Shown here one piece after another: positions 1 through 11,031 of a stretch of 64,000 nucleotides of DNA. The notes under the pieces are model-generated. The model was not told where the DNA came from and did no database searches. It saw only the letters and a program-made list of their open reading frames with translations. Both the position numbers and the translations under genes were made by a program. This DNA comes from Tetmemena sp. SeJ-2015 (Eukaryota > Ciliophora > Spirotrichea > Sporadotrichida > Oxytrichidae). Within the stretch, counting starts at the first letter, position 1, and each line of letters starts with the position of its first letter. Where the stretch lies: contig JAJKFJ010022716.1 in the NCBI GenBank assembly GCA_027382625.1, forward strand, positions 1 through 64,000. The letters run 5' to 3'.

Positions 1-1
1 A

Positions 2-1620
2 AAGCTTTGCTTAAAAATCATCGAGTCTGCGTAAGAAAAAGTTTGCTTTTTTAAAAAGATTATCTATAGCTGGTTTGATCGCCTCATCATAGTTGTCATC
101 TTCACAAACTCATTGATTTAAATTTATGCATTCTTAAATATGTGATTATGGCCATGAATGACTACACGGATCCTAATAACCAAACGCAAATGATATTAAA
201 TTAAATAGAAATATTTTATATGAACTAAGTGCTTGAAGAAATAGGCCTGGCGTTCACAATTATATTTGCTATAGAGTGTGTTCTAAAAATATGTGCGATG
301 GGTTTCATAGTTCACAAAAACTCGTATTTAAGAGATCCTTGGAATATCATATATCAATAGAGGGAAATATATATATCATCGATTTGGTGGCAGTGGTAAT
401 TGGTGGTTTGGAGTTTATACCCACACTCCCAAATCTTAAAGTAATTAGAACTATGAGAATAGTAAGGCCCTTGAAAAGCATTAAGGCTCTCCCCAGTATG
501 CGAAGGCTAATTACATCTTTGCTTAACTCACTCCCAGCACTCGCTAATGTGGTAGTATTCTTGCTCTTTGTGTTCATGCTTTTCGGAATCTTCGGAATCC
601 AAATTTTCCAAGGCAACTTTTACCAATGCTGCCGTCTCACTCCCTTCCCAGACGCTAATCTTAAATTATGTGTATTTGAGTTGATCTTTTTATAATTTGC
701 ATAATGGTTATTGGGCTATAAACTTGACAGCCAGTAATTTGTGTTTGTATGATTCGGACTGCCCGGCCGGTAATTACTGTGGGAGCTCCGAAGCCCTTTC
801 TCTATCTTTATCTACCGATACTGATATCCAAAAATATTCAATTATCAACTATGGAATCACTACTACAAATTATATACCCATCTTAAAGTGTTTTATGCGT
901 ATTATTTGAATTAATTAATCACTAACTTCGACAACATCCTCTCAGCAACTCTGACCATCTTCTAAATTATAACTCTAGAGGGATGGACTCAGCTAATGTA
1001 CGACATGAGTGACTCAGGATAGCAGATTGTGTCTCCACTTTACTTTTGTCTTCTTGTAGTCATCGGCTCTTTTTTCCTACTCAATTTAAATATAGATTAT
1101 TTATATACTCTATGTGTATTTGATTTGAACTTGGCCGTTATCATGAACGAATTCACCAAAGTGGACGATAAATTCAGAGAGGAGCAGGAAAAGCTCAAAA
1201 CTCTCAAGAATATACAGATTGTCAACCAAGATATGATGGATGAGGAGGGAGAGGAATATGAAGATAACGAGCTACAAAGATCTAATCAAGCATATAAGAA
1301 GAACTTACAGTTGTTTAATTGAGAAAGAATTAAGAAATTATTTGAGTTTGATGATTATCAGAATTAAAACTCCTAAGCTTTTTAATAGCCATATTTTCTT
1401 ACTAAGTGATCTGTCTTGTACTCCATGTAATGAAAATTGCTCACACTCGCCACTATCATGAAGATAAAAGAAATTAGCCCATAATAAAAAAATAAAGTTA
1501 ATGAAGAGGAAAATCCTTGAAATCAAGAGGGTTTCTTTGATACCTGAGATTCCTGTGAGCCATTTCTTGTATGTTCTCACACCCTCAAGAAGAGCTAAGT
1601 TTATTATTGAATAGCTGAAA
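2..1620 (+). CDS. Voltage-gated Ca2+-type channel, repeat domain I (partial)
   Basis: Encodes the first of four six-helix repeats of a voltage-gated cation channel in the plasma or ciliary membrane. The frame is open from base 2, so the N-terminus lies left of the window. After removing five IESs the order is S1 (WFDRLIIVVIFTNSL), S2, S3 (IIDLVAVVIGGLEF), S4 (IRTMRIVRPLKSIKAL, Arg/Lys every third residue), S5, a Cys-rich extracellular loop (CCRLTPFP ... DCPAGNYC), the pore helix with filter TLEGWTQ (Glu), S6 (FFLLNLNLAVIMNEF) and an acidic I-II linker from about 1150. Coding past about 1320 has one in-frame TGA and frame changes, so one or more unresolved IESs or an MDS end lie there. Domains II-IV are absent on this strand but present on the minus strand at 2.3-9 kb, so this is probably the displaced start of that gene. 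Family assignment is strong; the exact 3' limit is not. Confidence 0.85.
119..147. other. IES in channel S1, pointer TGATT
   Basis: TGATT at 114-118 is repeated at 143-147. Deleting the 29 bp between them plus one copy joins NSLI to MAMNDY in S1-S2 with the frame intact. The insert has no GT-AG ends and contains stops or frame shifts. Confidence 0.9.
351..379. other. IES before channel S3, pointer ATATCAT
   Basis: ATATCAT occurs at 344-350 and 373-379. Removing 29 bp restores RDPWNIIDLVAVV, a standard S2-S3 junction of voltage-gated channels. Confidence 0.9.
660..705. other. IES in channel extracellular loop, pointer TAAT
   Basis: TAAT at 656-659 and 702-705. Removal of 46 bp joins FPDAN to GYWAIN. 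The insert contains TATGTGTATTTGA (667-679), also present in the IES at 1088-1126. Confidence 0.88.
863..924. other. IES before channel pore helix, pointer AATCACTA
   Basis: The 8-bp repeat AATCACTA lies at 855-862 and 917-924. Removing 62 bp fuses INYGIT to NFDNILSATLTIF, giving a continuous pore helix ahead of the TLEGW filter. Confidence 0.9.
1088..1126. other. IES in channel S6, pointer ATTT
   Basis: ATTT at 1084-1087 and 1123-1126. Removal of 39 bp restores S6 as FFLLNLNLAVIMNEF. The raw frame happens to stay open through the IES, adding 13 foreign residues, so a naive gene caller would miss it. Confidence 0.88.
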
Positions 1621-2265
1621 AATTTATAGTCTCTCTTTGCATGCTTTATGCGCTGTTTATCTATTCTAAAATTAATAATTATTCATTTATAATGAAATAT
1701 TAATATTCTCTTTTAAATTATAAATTTTATAATTAAGAATAATGATGATCTCTTGATAATAAATATCAACTTAATTATAAATTTGGAATATAGGTGTTAT
1801 GTCTTTATGCTGAAGAGTATTGTCTAAGCTTTAGTGAAAATCCATTATCACTTGGTACCAAGGCATCAAATATAATTAAGTAAACTATAAATTTATATAT
1901 CTTCATTCATAATATTTTTTGAATATGAGAGATGATTTATAGACATTTTAGATTAATTTAAATTACAATTGTTTGATCAACTCAGCAATAAAAAACAAAT
2001 AATGTCACAGATGTTTAAACTGAGAGAGAGAGAGAGAGAATCAAATGAAATTAATACTAAATTTTCAGAGCAGACTTCTTTTGCTCTTGCTCTAAACTGA
2101 CTCATCTTTTAAGCAAAATGAACTGCTTTGGTCTGTATAGAGAGAGCTTCAAAATATATTTATTTTATAAATAAAGCCGTTTATTACGATTTCATCTTAT
2201 TATCGAGAGAATTTAAATTATAAACGATGATAATAAACAGAACAATTTTTCTCTAAATCATGCAT
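1621..2265. other. AT-rich spacer with a short GA microsatellite
   Basis: No convincing coding sequence on either strand between the end of the plus-strand channel segment and the TGA of the minus-strand channel segment. A (GA)9 run sits at 2022-2039. Confidence 0.6.
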
Positions 2266-5200
2266 TCAAATTCTCTTCAAGAATAAAAAAATATCATAAT
2301 CATCCTTTTTTAGCATAATCAAATCATAAGACTTTATAAATTGGATTAATTTTTTGAGGTCAATTTTATAATACTTAGTCTTAGTCAAATCTAAGTTGTA
2401 AAACATATTGTGCATGTTTGCGTGTTTCCTTGATGAAGATGTTGAGATCTTACTTCTAAGGCTCTTTAAATTTTGCAATCTTTCCTCAGTTCGTGTTTAT
2501 GATGAAGATGAAGCAGGACTAGCTGGAAGTCTCCTTTTATCTCTTTGCTTTCCATAATCAGGCTCCTTAATTTCCTCCTCATTTCCTATTTGACCTTAGG
2601 TTTGCTTCGCTTCCTTTTAATTTTTGATTGAGAATAGATTCTTCAAGTTCAGTGACCCCTTACCTTAAGGAATCTGCACTTTTTCATCTTTACTTTGAAT
2701 GAGTTCAGATAGTTTAAATTCTACAATTAAAAAACAAATATTATAGTCTCTGCCTGAAGTTAAGCAATTTCTTTTTATCTTCTTGCGACTTTCGCTCTTC
2801 TTATTCCTCAATTTTGCTTTTCAAGATTTCGTGGAAGCTGCCTATTCTGTGAGTGATGAACTTGGGGCTGTCCTTATTGATAGAATCATTTTTGTTGATG
2901 GGCGACTCATCTTCAAACATAGGCAACTTAAACCTTAAAACGAGATGTGTGTCCATGAATTTATTTATTGCCTTAACTTATGATTGGAGTGCTCTGAGCT
3001 TTTCTGAACCTCTGGAACGAAGTTGAAGAGCTTGACATCCTGATATTCCTCGTTGTTGTGTTGATTTTCGCTCATGCCAAACGAGACTGTGAGTTGCAGC
3101 TTTTCCTTGTTCCTTGAATTCTGCTGCCCTGATTTCCTAGTGTCGTCTGGTTTCAAGCAAGCCAGATAGTTTTGAGAAGTCAACTTTTGGCTTCTTTAAC
3201 TGAAATCTTCACGTTCTAGATCTATGCGCTCATAAATAAAGATAGAATGATAGAATGATAATTTTATGTGACTAACTCATTTGTGTCCAAGTTGTCATTG
3301 ATCTACTGCTAGCTATAATTTCCTACTTGAATCTTCGAACTAATTTTATAAAACCATAAAAGAGGGCGTGAGGTAGCTTAGTTTAAGTCAATTTGATGCT
3401 GTTTGGAGATTCAGGTTATAGTCGAGAAGTGAGTTCTTGATCACTTTGTTTCAGCTACACTCTTTAAGTAGAGAAAGACTCCTCTTGTCTCACCTCTGAG
3501 ATAATAGTGCTAAGGTGATTATAAGAGTTCTATATCATAAATTTCGTATGTTCAGCTTTTGCCAATCTTTTTCTTGCTTCTGATTTTAGTCGTGCTTAAA
3601 AACTTCCTACAGAGTTTCAGACTGCTCTGACTCTCTCTGGCTAAAGCCGGCTAAGCTCCCACCACTAGTCACTGATTCCTAGTTTCCTGATAGTTATTTG
3701 ATAAGAGAGTTCAAGTCAGTGTCTAGAGTGCTCGCGTGCTTGAAAGTAGGGCGTTTGTGGATGAACAGCACATCTTGTCTCTTTTATCTGGTCTTTTTCA
3801 AGTTATCCTTGGCAAAAAAAATATAAACAGTTTGGAGACCATCAACTACCTCACTCTGATTTTGAATTTCCTGGGAGTCTAAATCTGGTTCGGACAAGCC
3901 ATCGATTTATTCTCTTTCCTAAGTGATGAAATCCTCTTATTGATTTGAATAGAAAAAATCTGCTTCTTCTTTGTTAGAAGGTAGTTGCTTCTCATCTTGC
4001 TTTGAATAAGAAGATAAGGGAGTGACAGTTAAGTTGACCTGTTGAACTATTGCTTAACCTACTTTTTGCATTATCTCTTTCTCCTTCTTCCGCCTCATAT
4101 TACACATTTTATAGTCATTTAAGAAAATCGATGCTTATTTTTGATGTGTTCGATCTTCTATAAGATAAGTTATATGTAGAAAAATTAGGCAAGCTCATCA
4201 TTTATTTAGTATCCAATTTAATTTCCAAGTCTAATTTAAAAGTATGATTAATTGTGATGATAATCCATAGTTTGATTTTAGCTTTCATCTGCAGTATGAG
4301 AAAGACAAATCTACTGTTGTATATATTGCCTTCAAACTTATCTAATCTTTTTTAACTTATATCCAATAGCAATCTAAATAATTTTAATTGTTTAGGTACT
4401 TGTTCTTAGAGTCCTCAATCCTTTCCTTTAAGCGATGATAATTGCCCACTATTTATATTGTGTGTTTCTCATTAAGTTCTTCAATGGCCACTATTTCCTC
4501 ATCAACACTTATTGCTTGCAAATTTTACTGCTGCTGTTGCAAGATCATGACCTTCTCAGGATTATCATCTGACTTTTGCGAAGTGTTGTCAAGCTCCTCT
4601 TTCTTCTTCTCATAATACTTCCCCTATATCAAATCAATCTAGATTGCTGCTTTGGAGAGTGCTTGCAGCACATCGTAAAAATTGTAGTACTGCATCTTGT
4701 GATAAGTGGGCAGCTCCAACTCCTCTATAAAGTGCCTCCTAGCGGTAAAAACTAAGTAAAACATGGAATATATGACTGAAGTAAAATCATCCATAAGGAA
4801 TTCTCCCTCACGAATAAACTAGGACTTGATTTTAACAAGGTCCATCATGAAGTCTTCAAATTTGGGCACTTCTATATAGCAGCTACCTTTTGGGTCATAC
4901 ACCTGCCACATCTTGAGGAAGGCAAGTAAGTCAGCATCTTTGATCTTCAAGTCTTCCTGCTGATTCACGTTTTCAAAACTCTCGAGAATAATAGCGATGA
5001 AAAGATTCAAGAAGATCATAGTCACCAGTAAGGTAAAGGTCATGAAATAAGCATAGGCGGTAGTTGCATCTCCACAACTATTTTCTAAAGTTTAAATGTC
5101 TCTTATTTAAACCCAAAGTGACAAAATCGTTATTAGCATAGTCTTGGTAAGTAGGATTACTCATGCATTGGAAGAGGATGGAGTAAGAGCGAGCACAGTC

Positions 5201-8200
5201 GTCCATAATTGCGTTCCAAGATTCGCCCGTGGCGCATCTTAAAAGTGTCAAGAAAGAGTGGATGAAGTCCTGAAAGTTCATTTTAATTTACTTAAAGTTA
5301 GCGTGCTAATCAAGATTAGACTGCAGCTGCACATCAGCAAACAAGAAAGTACCGAGGATGGAGAATACATATATGATGAGTATGAGGAGTCCTCCTATGT
5401 TTGCAAGTGAAGGAAGCGTTACCACGAAGGTGTTGAAAATAGTCCTTAAAAAGCCTGCTTTAGCAACTATCCTGAGCACTCTCCCTATCTTAAAAGATCT
5501 AATGAGAGTTGTAGAAGCGCCAAAGTTCTAAGTAGTAAATAGTGTTAGGAAGACGCTCAGAATTGTTAAGATCACAACTAGCACATCAAAGATGTTCCAT
5601 CCGTTCGAAAAATAAGTTCTGAAGCCTTGAGCGTAGAGCTTAAGGATAAACTCAATTGTAAAGATTATAGCAAACCCATAATTTATGTTCTCTAAGATGC
5701 CATTCACATCAGCTGGTTGGTTATACCACTCAATAGCTAGGCAGATAAACGATAAAAATATTTAAGAGTTAGTGTTGAGTATGATGCAAATAAGAATGCC
5801 CTGCTCAAATGCATTTGAATAGGTGAGGTAGCTTATGAAGTTGCGGAATCTATTCTTGTAGATATAATTAGAATTAAATTTTTGGCAAGATCTTCTCTTA
5901 CTTAATGATTGGCTTGACTCTCAGGCAGGATATCTAAATAAGTATCCACTGCTTTTAAAACACAGATAGTACATGATTCTTTCCAAGTTTTTCCCTTTCC
6001 GCATTGAAGGCATTTATAACGACTCCCACAAAGAGATTCATGATAAACAGTGATCCAAATAGAATAAATACCATAAAGAAATATTTCTCTCATTTAAACT
6101 TACACTGGTCATTATAATTGATGATTTGATATGAATAAACTGCTTATTTTAAAGAAAAGACTCCAGAGTGGTTTGTTATTGGGAACTGGAGCTTAGTCAA
6201 TACCATTTGAATCTATGCCTGCGTTCATGACATCCTCCCACCCTTCAGTTGTAGACATTTCAAAGAGGGTTTTAATTGAGTTGAAAATGTTGTCGAAGTT
6301 ATGATCGAGTCTAACCCACTCCCCTCCTGAGCTTAGACAACTCCACTTATCCCATATGACTAATTACTCCGCAAAGCTTATGGCGCTAGTCTAGCAAAAG
6401 AAGAACTATCCTTTGAAGTAGTTTATTCCAAAGATCCCAAATAAGAGAAAGAAGAGCAGACTGATTGTGAACACATGGAAAATACCTAAGATAGAGTTCA
6501 GCAAAGAGAGCACAGCTATCTATAAGATGATTTAAGCACTCACTAAGAAATTTACCTTCAAACCTTTCCAATTTAAATTTAACCTTAGTTTCTTGAAATT
6601 ACTCGAAGGGGTCGCACTACTCTCAATAGTCTTATGGCTTTCATGAACTTGAAGTCAATCACACCGTTTGGGAATATTGAAATCATCTAAGAGCCAATTC
6701 AGATTAACAAAAGGATAAATTACGGAAAAAGCAAGAATCACAAAATCAAGTATGTTCCATGGGTTTCTTATATAAGATTAGCTTCCGTTAATTGAATATA
6801 CTTTCTTCATTTTAAAGAATATTAATTGCAAAGCCATGCGTAACAATCTTAATTAAGAACTCAATTCCAAAAGCGATAGTGAAAGCTATATCAAAGTAAG
6901 ATAAGAAATAGGTGAGATTTCCCTTAGGGTCATTCAAGGGATTATCGAGAGCCAGTGTAATAGTAGAAAGAGCTATCATAAAGAGAATGAAAGGGTCAAA
7001 CAATTTATGATTATTCACTATTGCAGCATAGTTTCTGAGCTTATTTTTCCTTCCAAATAAACTACAGCTCTAAGTTAATCGATTTTTTTAGCTTTATTTT
7101 AATTTAAGAACAAACTTCTCTTCTCAAGAGTGAATGGATTGATCCAAGAGCTGAATTTCTTTGAATGCATCTTATACATTTCATTAGAGTGGCCTATCTT
7201 TGACACATAAATGCTCTTCCTTTTCTTTCTATTCTCCTCTAAGCCTTGTAATTTCTCCTTGTAAGATCTCTAAATTCTTTCTAGCGAGTTCAAATACTAG
7301 CTTTGTTAGTTTTCACCTGCTGTGTTATTTCTATTTTTTAGGTCTTCATTTTTAGAGGTCATTCCATCAGCTTCTTCATCAATTGAGAAAAAGAAAAATT
7401 TTCCTAAGCCTCTAATTAAATTGGTATGGCTATATTCTCCCTATCTCTATCTTTGAATCTTTGTTCATTACTCTGCTATTCTTACTCCTCACTGCTTGAA
7501 AAGGAGCTGTCGTTTTCTTTTACTTCTTCTATAGGTCTATCAATTAACTCTCTTCTTGAGTGAAGTTAGTCCAGGTGTTGATCTTCGCCCTAAGAAATCT
7601 AAAATGGCTCACTTCCCATCGAGTCAAGCTTCCTCAGAGTTTTAGACCACAAGCTCTGTGTTTAAATTGCAGATAATAAATAGTGTAGTGTTTTGATGGC
7701 TGCTTGTTCGAAGTTTTGAGGCCCACTTTCTGAGATTAAATCCATTTGGCTAGTGTATTCAAGGCTTTTAAAGGGATTTTAACTGGACTTGCCCGTGTCG
7801 TAATCAGACTACTTTGGGGTGATGGGCATCATTCTAGTAGTTTGAGAAGATATCTTCCCGAAAAAATCTTAATAAAGCTAACATCAATCAACATTTGATA
7901 CTTTTAATAATCTGAGAGTTTCCTTTTGACTTTTTCCAAGATTGCTACAAAAGATTAATTGAGAAAATACTAGCTAGCTAATAAACTTACTTATCTCTAT
8001 GCCACTGGATTCATCAGTCTTGCGGAGCTCATCATCCCCAAAGTTTCGCAAAAGGATAGCCAAGAACAGATTCATCAGAATAAATTTACCAAGGATCACG
8101 AGAAAGATGAAGAACAAGCAAGATGCAAGTCCCACTGCTCGCACGTAGTTGTACATTATTGTATTCCAGTTCTACAAACAAGTAAGTTAAACAACAAAGA

Positions 8201-11000
8201 TTGCTGATGCTTCTTACATCTCCAATGAGCACTATGAAAATTATGATAATCCCGTTTAGAAAGGAGTCAAAGTTTTCTCTCGGGCTCTTCCCTACTAAGT
8301 AGGACTAGCCTCCATATGGATCTAGATTGATTGGATTCCCTTAGTCGTCAAATCGGCATTTATAGGCAAATAACTCCATTCCAAGCATAGCGTAAGTAAA
8401 GATAAAGATGAAATAAACAAAATCAAAATGAATATTAACTCTTACTCTAATGAACAAGAGGATAATAAAGTTGCTAATATCTTTAAAAGTTTTGCCTATC
8501 TTAATCAAGATGTCTTAGAAACTTTTCCAAGAGCGAGCTAACTTAAAAATTCTGAGCAGTCTAATGGCCCTAAATGCTGAAATTGCTCCACTAGAAGAAA
8601 ATCCTTTTTCTAATTCAGCCTCTGACAATATAATAATTCTAAATATAGAAACTTTTCTTTAAATATGATCTCAGCTGCACTGAATAAAACGATGAAGCAG
8701 TCAAATATATTGAACTTGTCTCTAGCATAGCCCTTCGGTCCAAGACCCACAATCTTAAATATCATTTCGAATACAAAGCCTATAGTTAGGTAGTTGTTAG
8801 TGTTTTCCAAGAGTTAAGATTCATCATCATTGATAGGATATCTGTCCATAGATAGTAACACCGTATTTATTATTCATTAATTTAATGAATAAATTTTCTA
8901 TTTATAGTTAAATTTACTTGATTATAGGATGAGTACCAAAATGAAGAGTGAAAATAAGCTGTGGGTAGATACTTTATACGCAAATCTAAAGCACCTATTT
9001 TTCTTAGATCTTGACTCTATAGCATCTTCTCCCTCCTCTTTTTCCAAATATAGCAAAACTTGCTACCTCGAGTTTTAGGCCTCAATATCATCGATTTGTT
9101 TAACTGACTCTAAATTAAGTTTTTCAATTTAGCTTTAGCTCTAATCTAGAGTCTTTCCACTAATGTGATTGTCTTGAGAATCTTGGTCGCTCTCTATCTT
9201 ATTTATGAAATCTATCACGTGTTCTTCGTCATCTTTGAAAGTTCTCTTGGTTAGATTTGCCACAAAACTGTAAACAAAAGTAGAGTCTAAAAATTAAAAC
9301 TATTATGGACTTATTTCATAGACTCAGACTGCAGCCTACTTTCATCGGTAATCAAATCTAGTCTCATAGTAAACAAGTTCATCTTATCCTTCGAATTATC
9401 CTCTACTTGGGCAGCACTAGTTTTCTATCTAAGCCTTTGTATTCTCTTTTGCTAGTTATCGGAGCGATTTAAAGCGATGGCTTCCACCTTCTGAGCATTC
9501 TTTTTGTGCTAACTAATTTTCTAAGGCTAGCCTAGAGTGGTCGAGCGCTTATAGTATAAGATCAAAGCTGAGGAAGATCTCTTGTAAAAGTAATATTTTT
9601 ATTTTAATTGCCTGGGTTTTGAAAATTGATAATAGAGGGTCTTCTATCTCCAGGCAGTTGGAAGACTCCTTCTTAAATTGAGTTCTTACTCAAGTAACTT
9701 GAAACATTCATCCTCTCTCCGACTTCCTTAAACTCTTATCTCTCCTCTGATTATTTATTATCATAAATGTTTCAACATAATGATTTGGACTTGCTTAAAC
9801 TTTTGACCTAATTGCTCTCTGTATCTTCTCCCTATTTCAAATACTTTAATGGAGGCTTTTATCTATTATAGGAAATAAGACTTGCCTAGTTCGAATTCTA
9901 GAATTGATTAATCTTTTCTTCTTAAGACTGGGATGGCTATATAGACTTCTGTTGTCTATTCTTTGATAAGGCACTTAATGGAGATTTCTATAAAAATTTT
10001 CTCTTTGAAGCCTTGTCAGTCGCTTACTCTAATTTAAGAATTGTCTAAATAAATTAATTCTCTTTGATGTCACTCTTTCTTATACTGCTGCTGGATATGC
10101 TGTGGCTTTCATCGAAATCTGGATTCTAACCCTCTATATCTTTTATTGTAGTCAGTTTATATTTAATCAATTGAATATAAATTGGTTGCCTTTAGAAGTT
10201 TATATTTATATCTACAGTTAAGGACTTGGCTGCCTATCTTATTTAAGGAGAATTATAAATGAATTTCAAAGACAAGGAGTATATTATAATTATGAGAATT
10301 GATGTAGCTATTCTTTTTAAGCCTTGGCACATTCAGAGTATTTCTTTTCTTCTCTGGCAGGACGGCGCTATTCAAACTATAGAGTCTGTCTTACCCTTGA
10401 GATTGGGAGCTCGCGAGAGTATTTATCCTCAGATTCTTGTTTCTCTTGAGTGTGTTCATCTTCCTCAGCTATGGAAGGGCGCTCCCTGACATTGCAATTG
10501 ACACTATGGACTTGGCTTGAGAGGACCTCCTTCTCTACTTCAAGATGAAGGAGTTGTTATTGTTGTTGTTATAGGGGATTGAAAGAAAAGAACCTCTAGG
10601 CTTTTGAGAGGAACCTTGGTGTATTAGATTGGGGAGACGCATCTAAGAATTCGAAAAGGAAGATATTTTCAAATCTGAGTCTCGCTACATATTAGATCTT
10701 TAGAACAATGGAAAGTGGAAAGAAAGAAAGATTTTTAAGAAGAGAGAAATCGACAAATTATAAATCATTTCAAAAGCCATACCTTGAGTCATATTATTCT
10801 TTAATAACTTCAAGATTGGGGTTGAGGTCCTCTGATGGACTCAGTCCTTATAAATCCCCGGAATAAAGATGGTTTAAAACTAGTTTTCTATCGCTACTGC
10901 CTATGCTGAAGTAATTCAAATTTATTATTATTTTAAGCAGTGATCGATCTCTGATTGAAGTTTGCTTTTCCCGACTATCCTAAGCCCAAGACCTTCATCA
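2266..11000 (-). CDS. Voltage-gated Ca2+-type channel, domains II-IV and C-terminal tail
   Basis: Minus-strand coding with many IESs. From about 11.0 to 9.0 kb lies a Ser/Gln/Lys-rich cytoplasmic linker whose frame is only partly resolved. Domain II (about 8.97-7.97 kb) has S1 near FILVLIL, S3 FNIFDCFIVLFSA, S4 AIRLLRIFKLARSW, pore LIGDNWNTIM and S6 FILMNLFLAILLRNF. Domain III (about 7.02-5.9 kb) has S4 MKAIRLLRVVRPLRVI and filter TTEGWEDVM. Domain IV (about 5.86-4.8 kb) has S4 LIRSFKIGRVLRIV, filter ATGESWNAIM and S6 IFLNLFIAIILESF, followed by a helical region resembling the Cav post-S6 EF-hand segment. A long polar tail ends at TGA 2266-2268. No domain I exists on this strand; the plus-strand segment at 2-1620 supplies it. 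Filter residues are E (domain I), D, E, E. Known Cav channels use acidic rings for Ca2+; Ca2+ selectivity is inferred. The upstream limit is approximate. Confidence 0.85.
8172..8217 (-). other. Spliceosomal intron in channel domain II pore
   Basis: On the minus strand the 46-bp insert starts GTAAG and ends TGTAG, and splits the filter between Gly-Asp and Asn-Trp-Asn. It has GT-AG ends and no long flanking repeat, unlike the IESs, showing that both kinds of insert coexist in one gene. Confidence 0.75.
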
Positions 11001-11031
11001 AATAAACATTTAATAAATAAAATTAGCTCTT

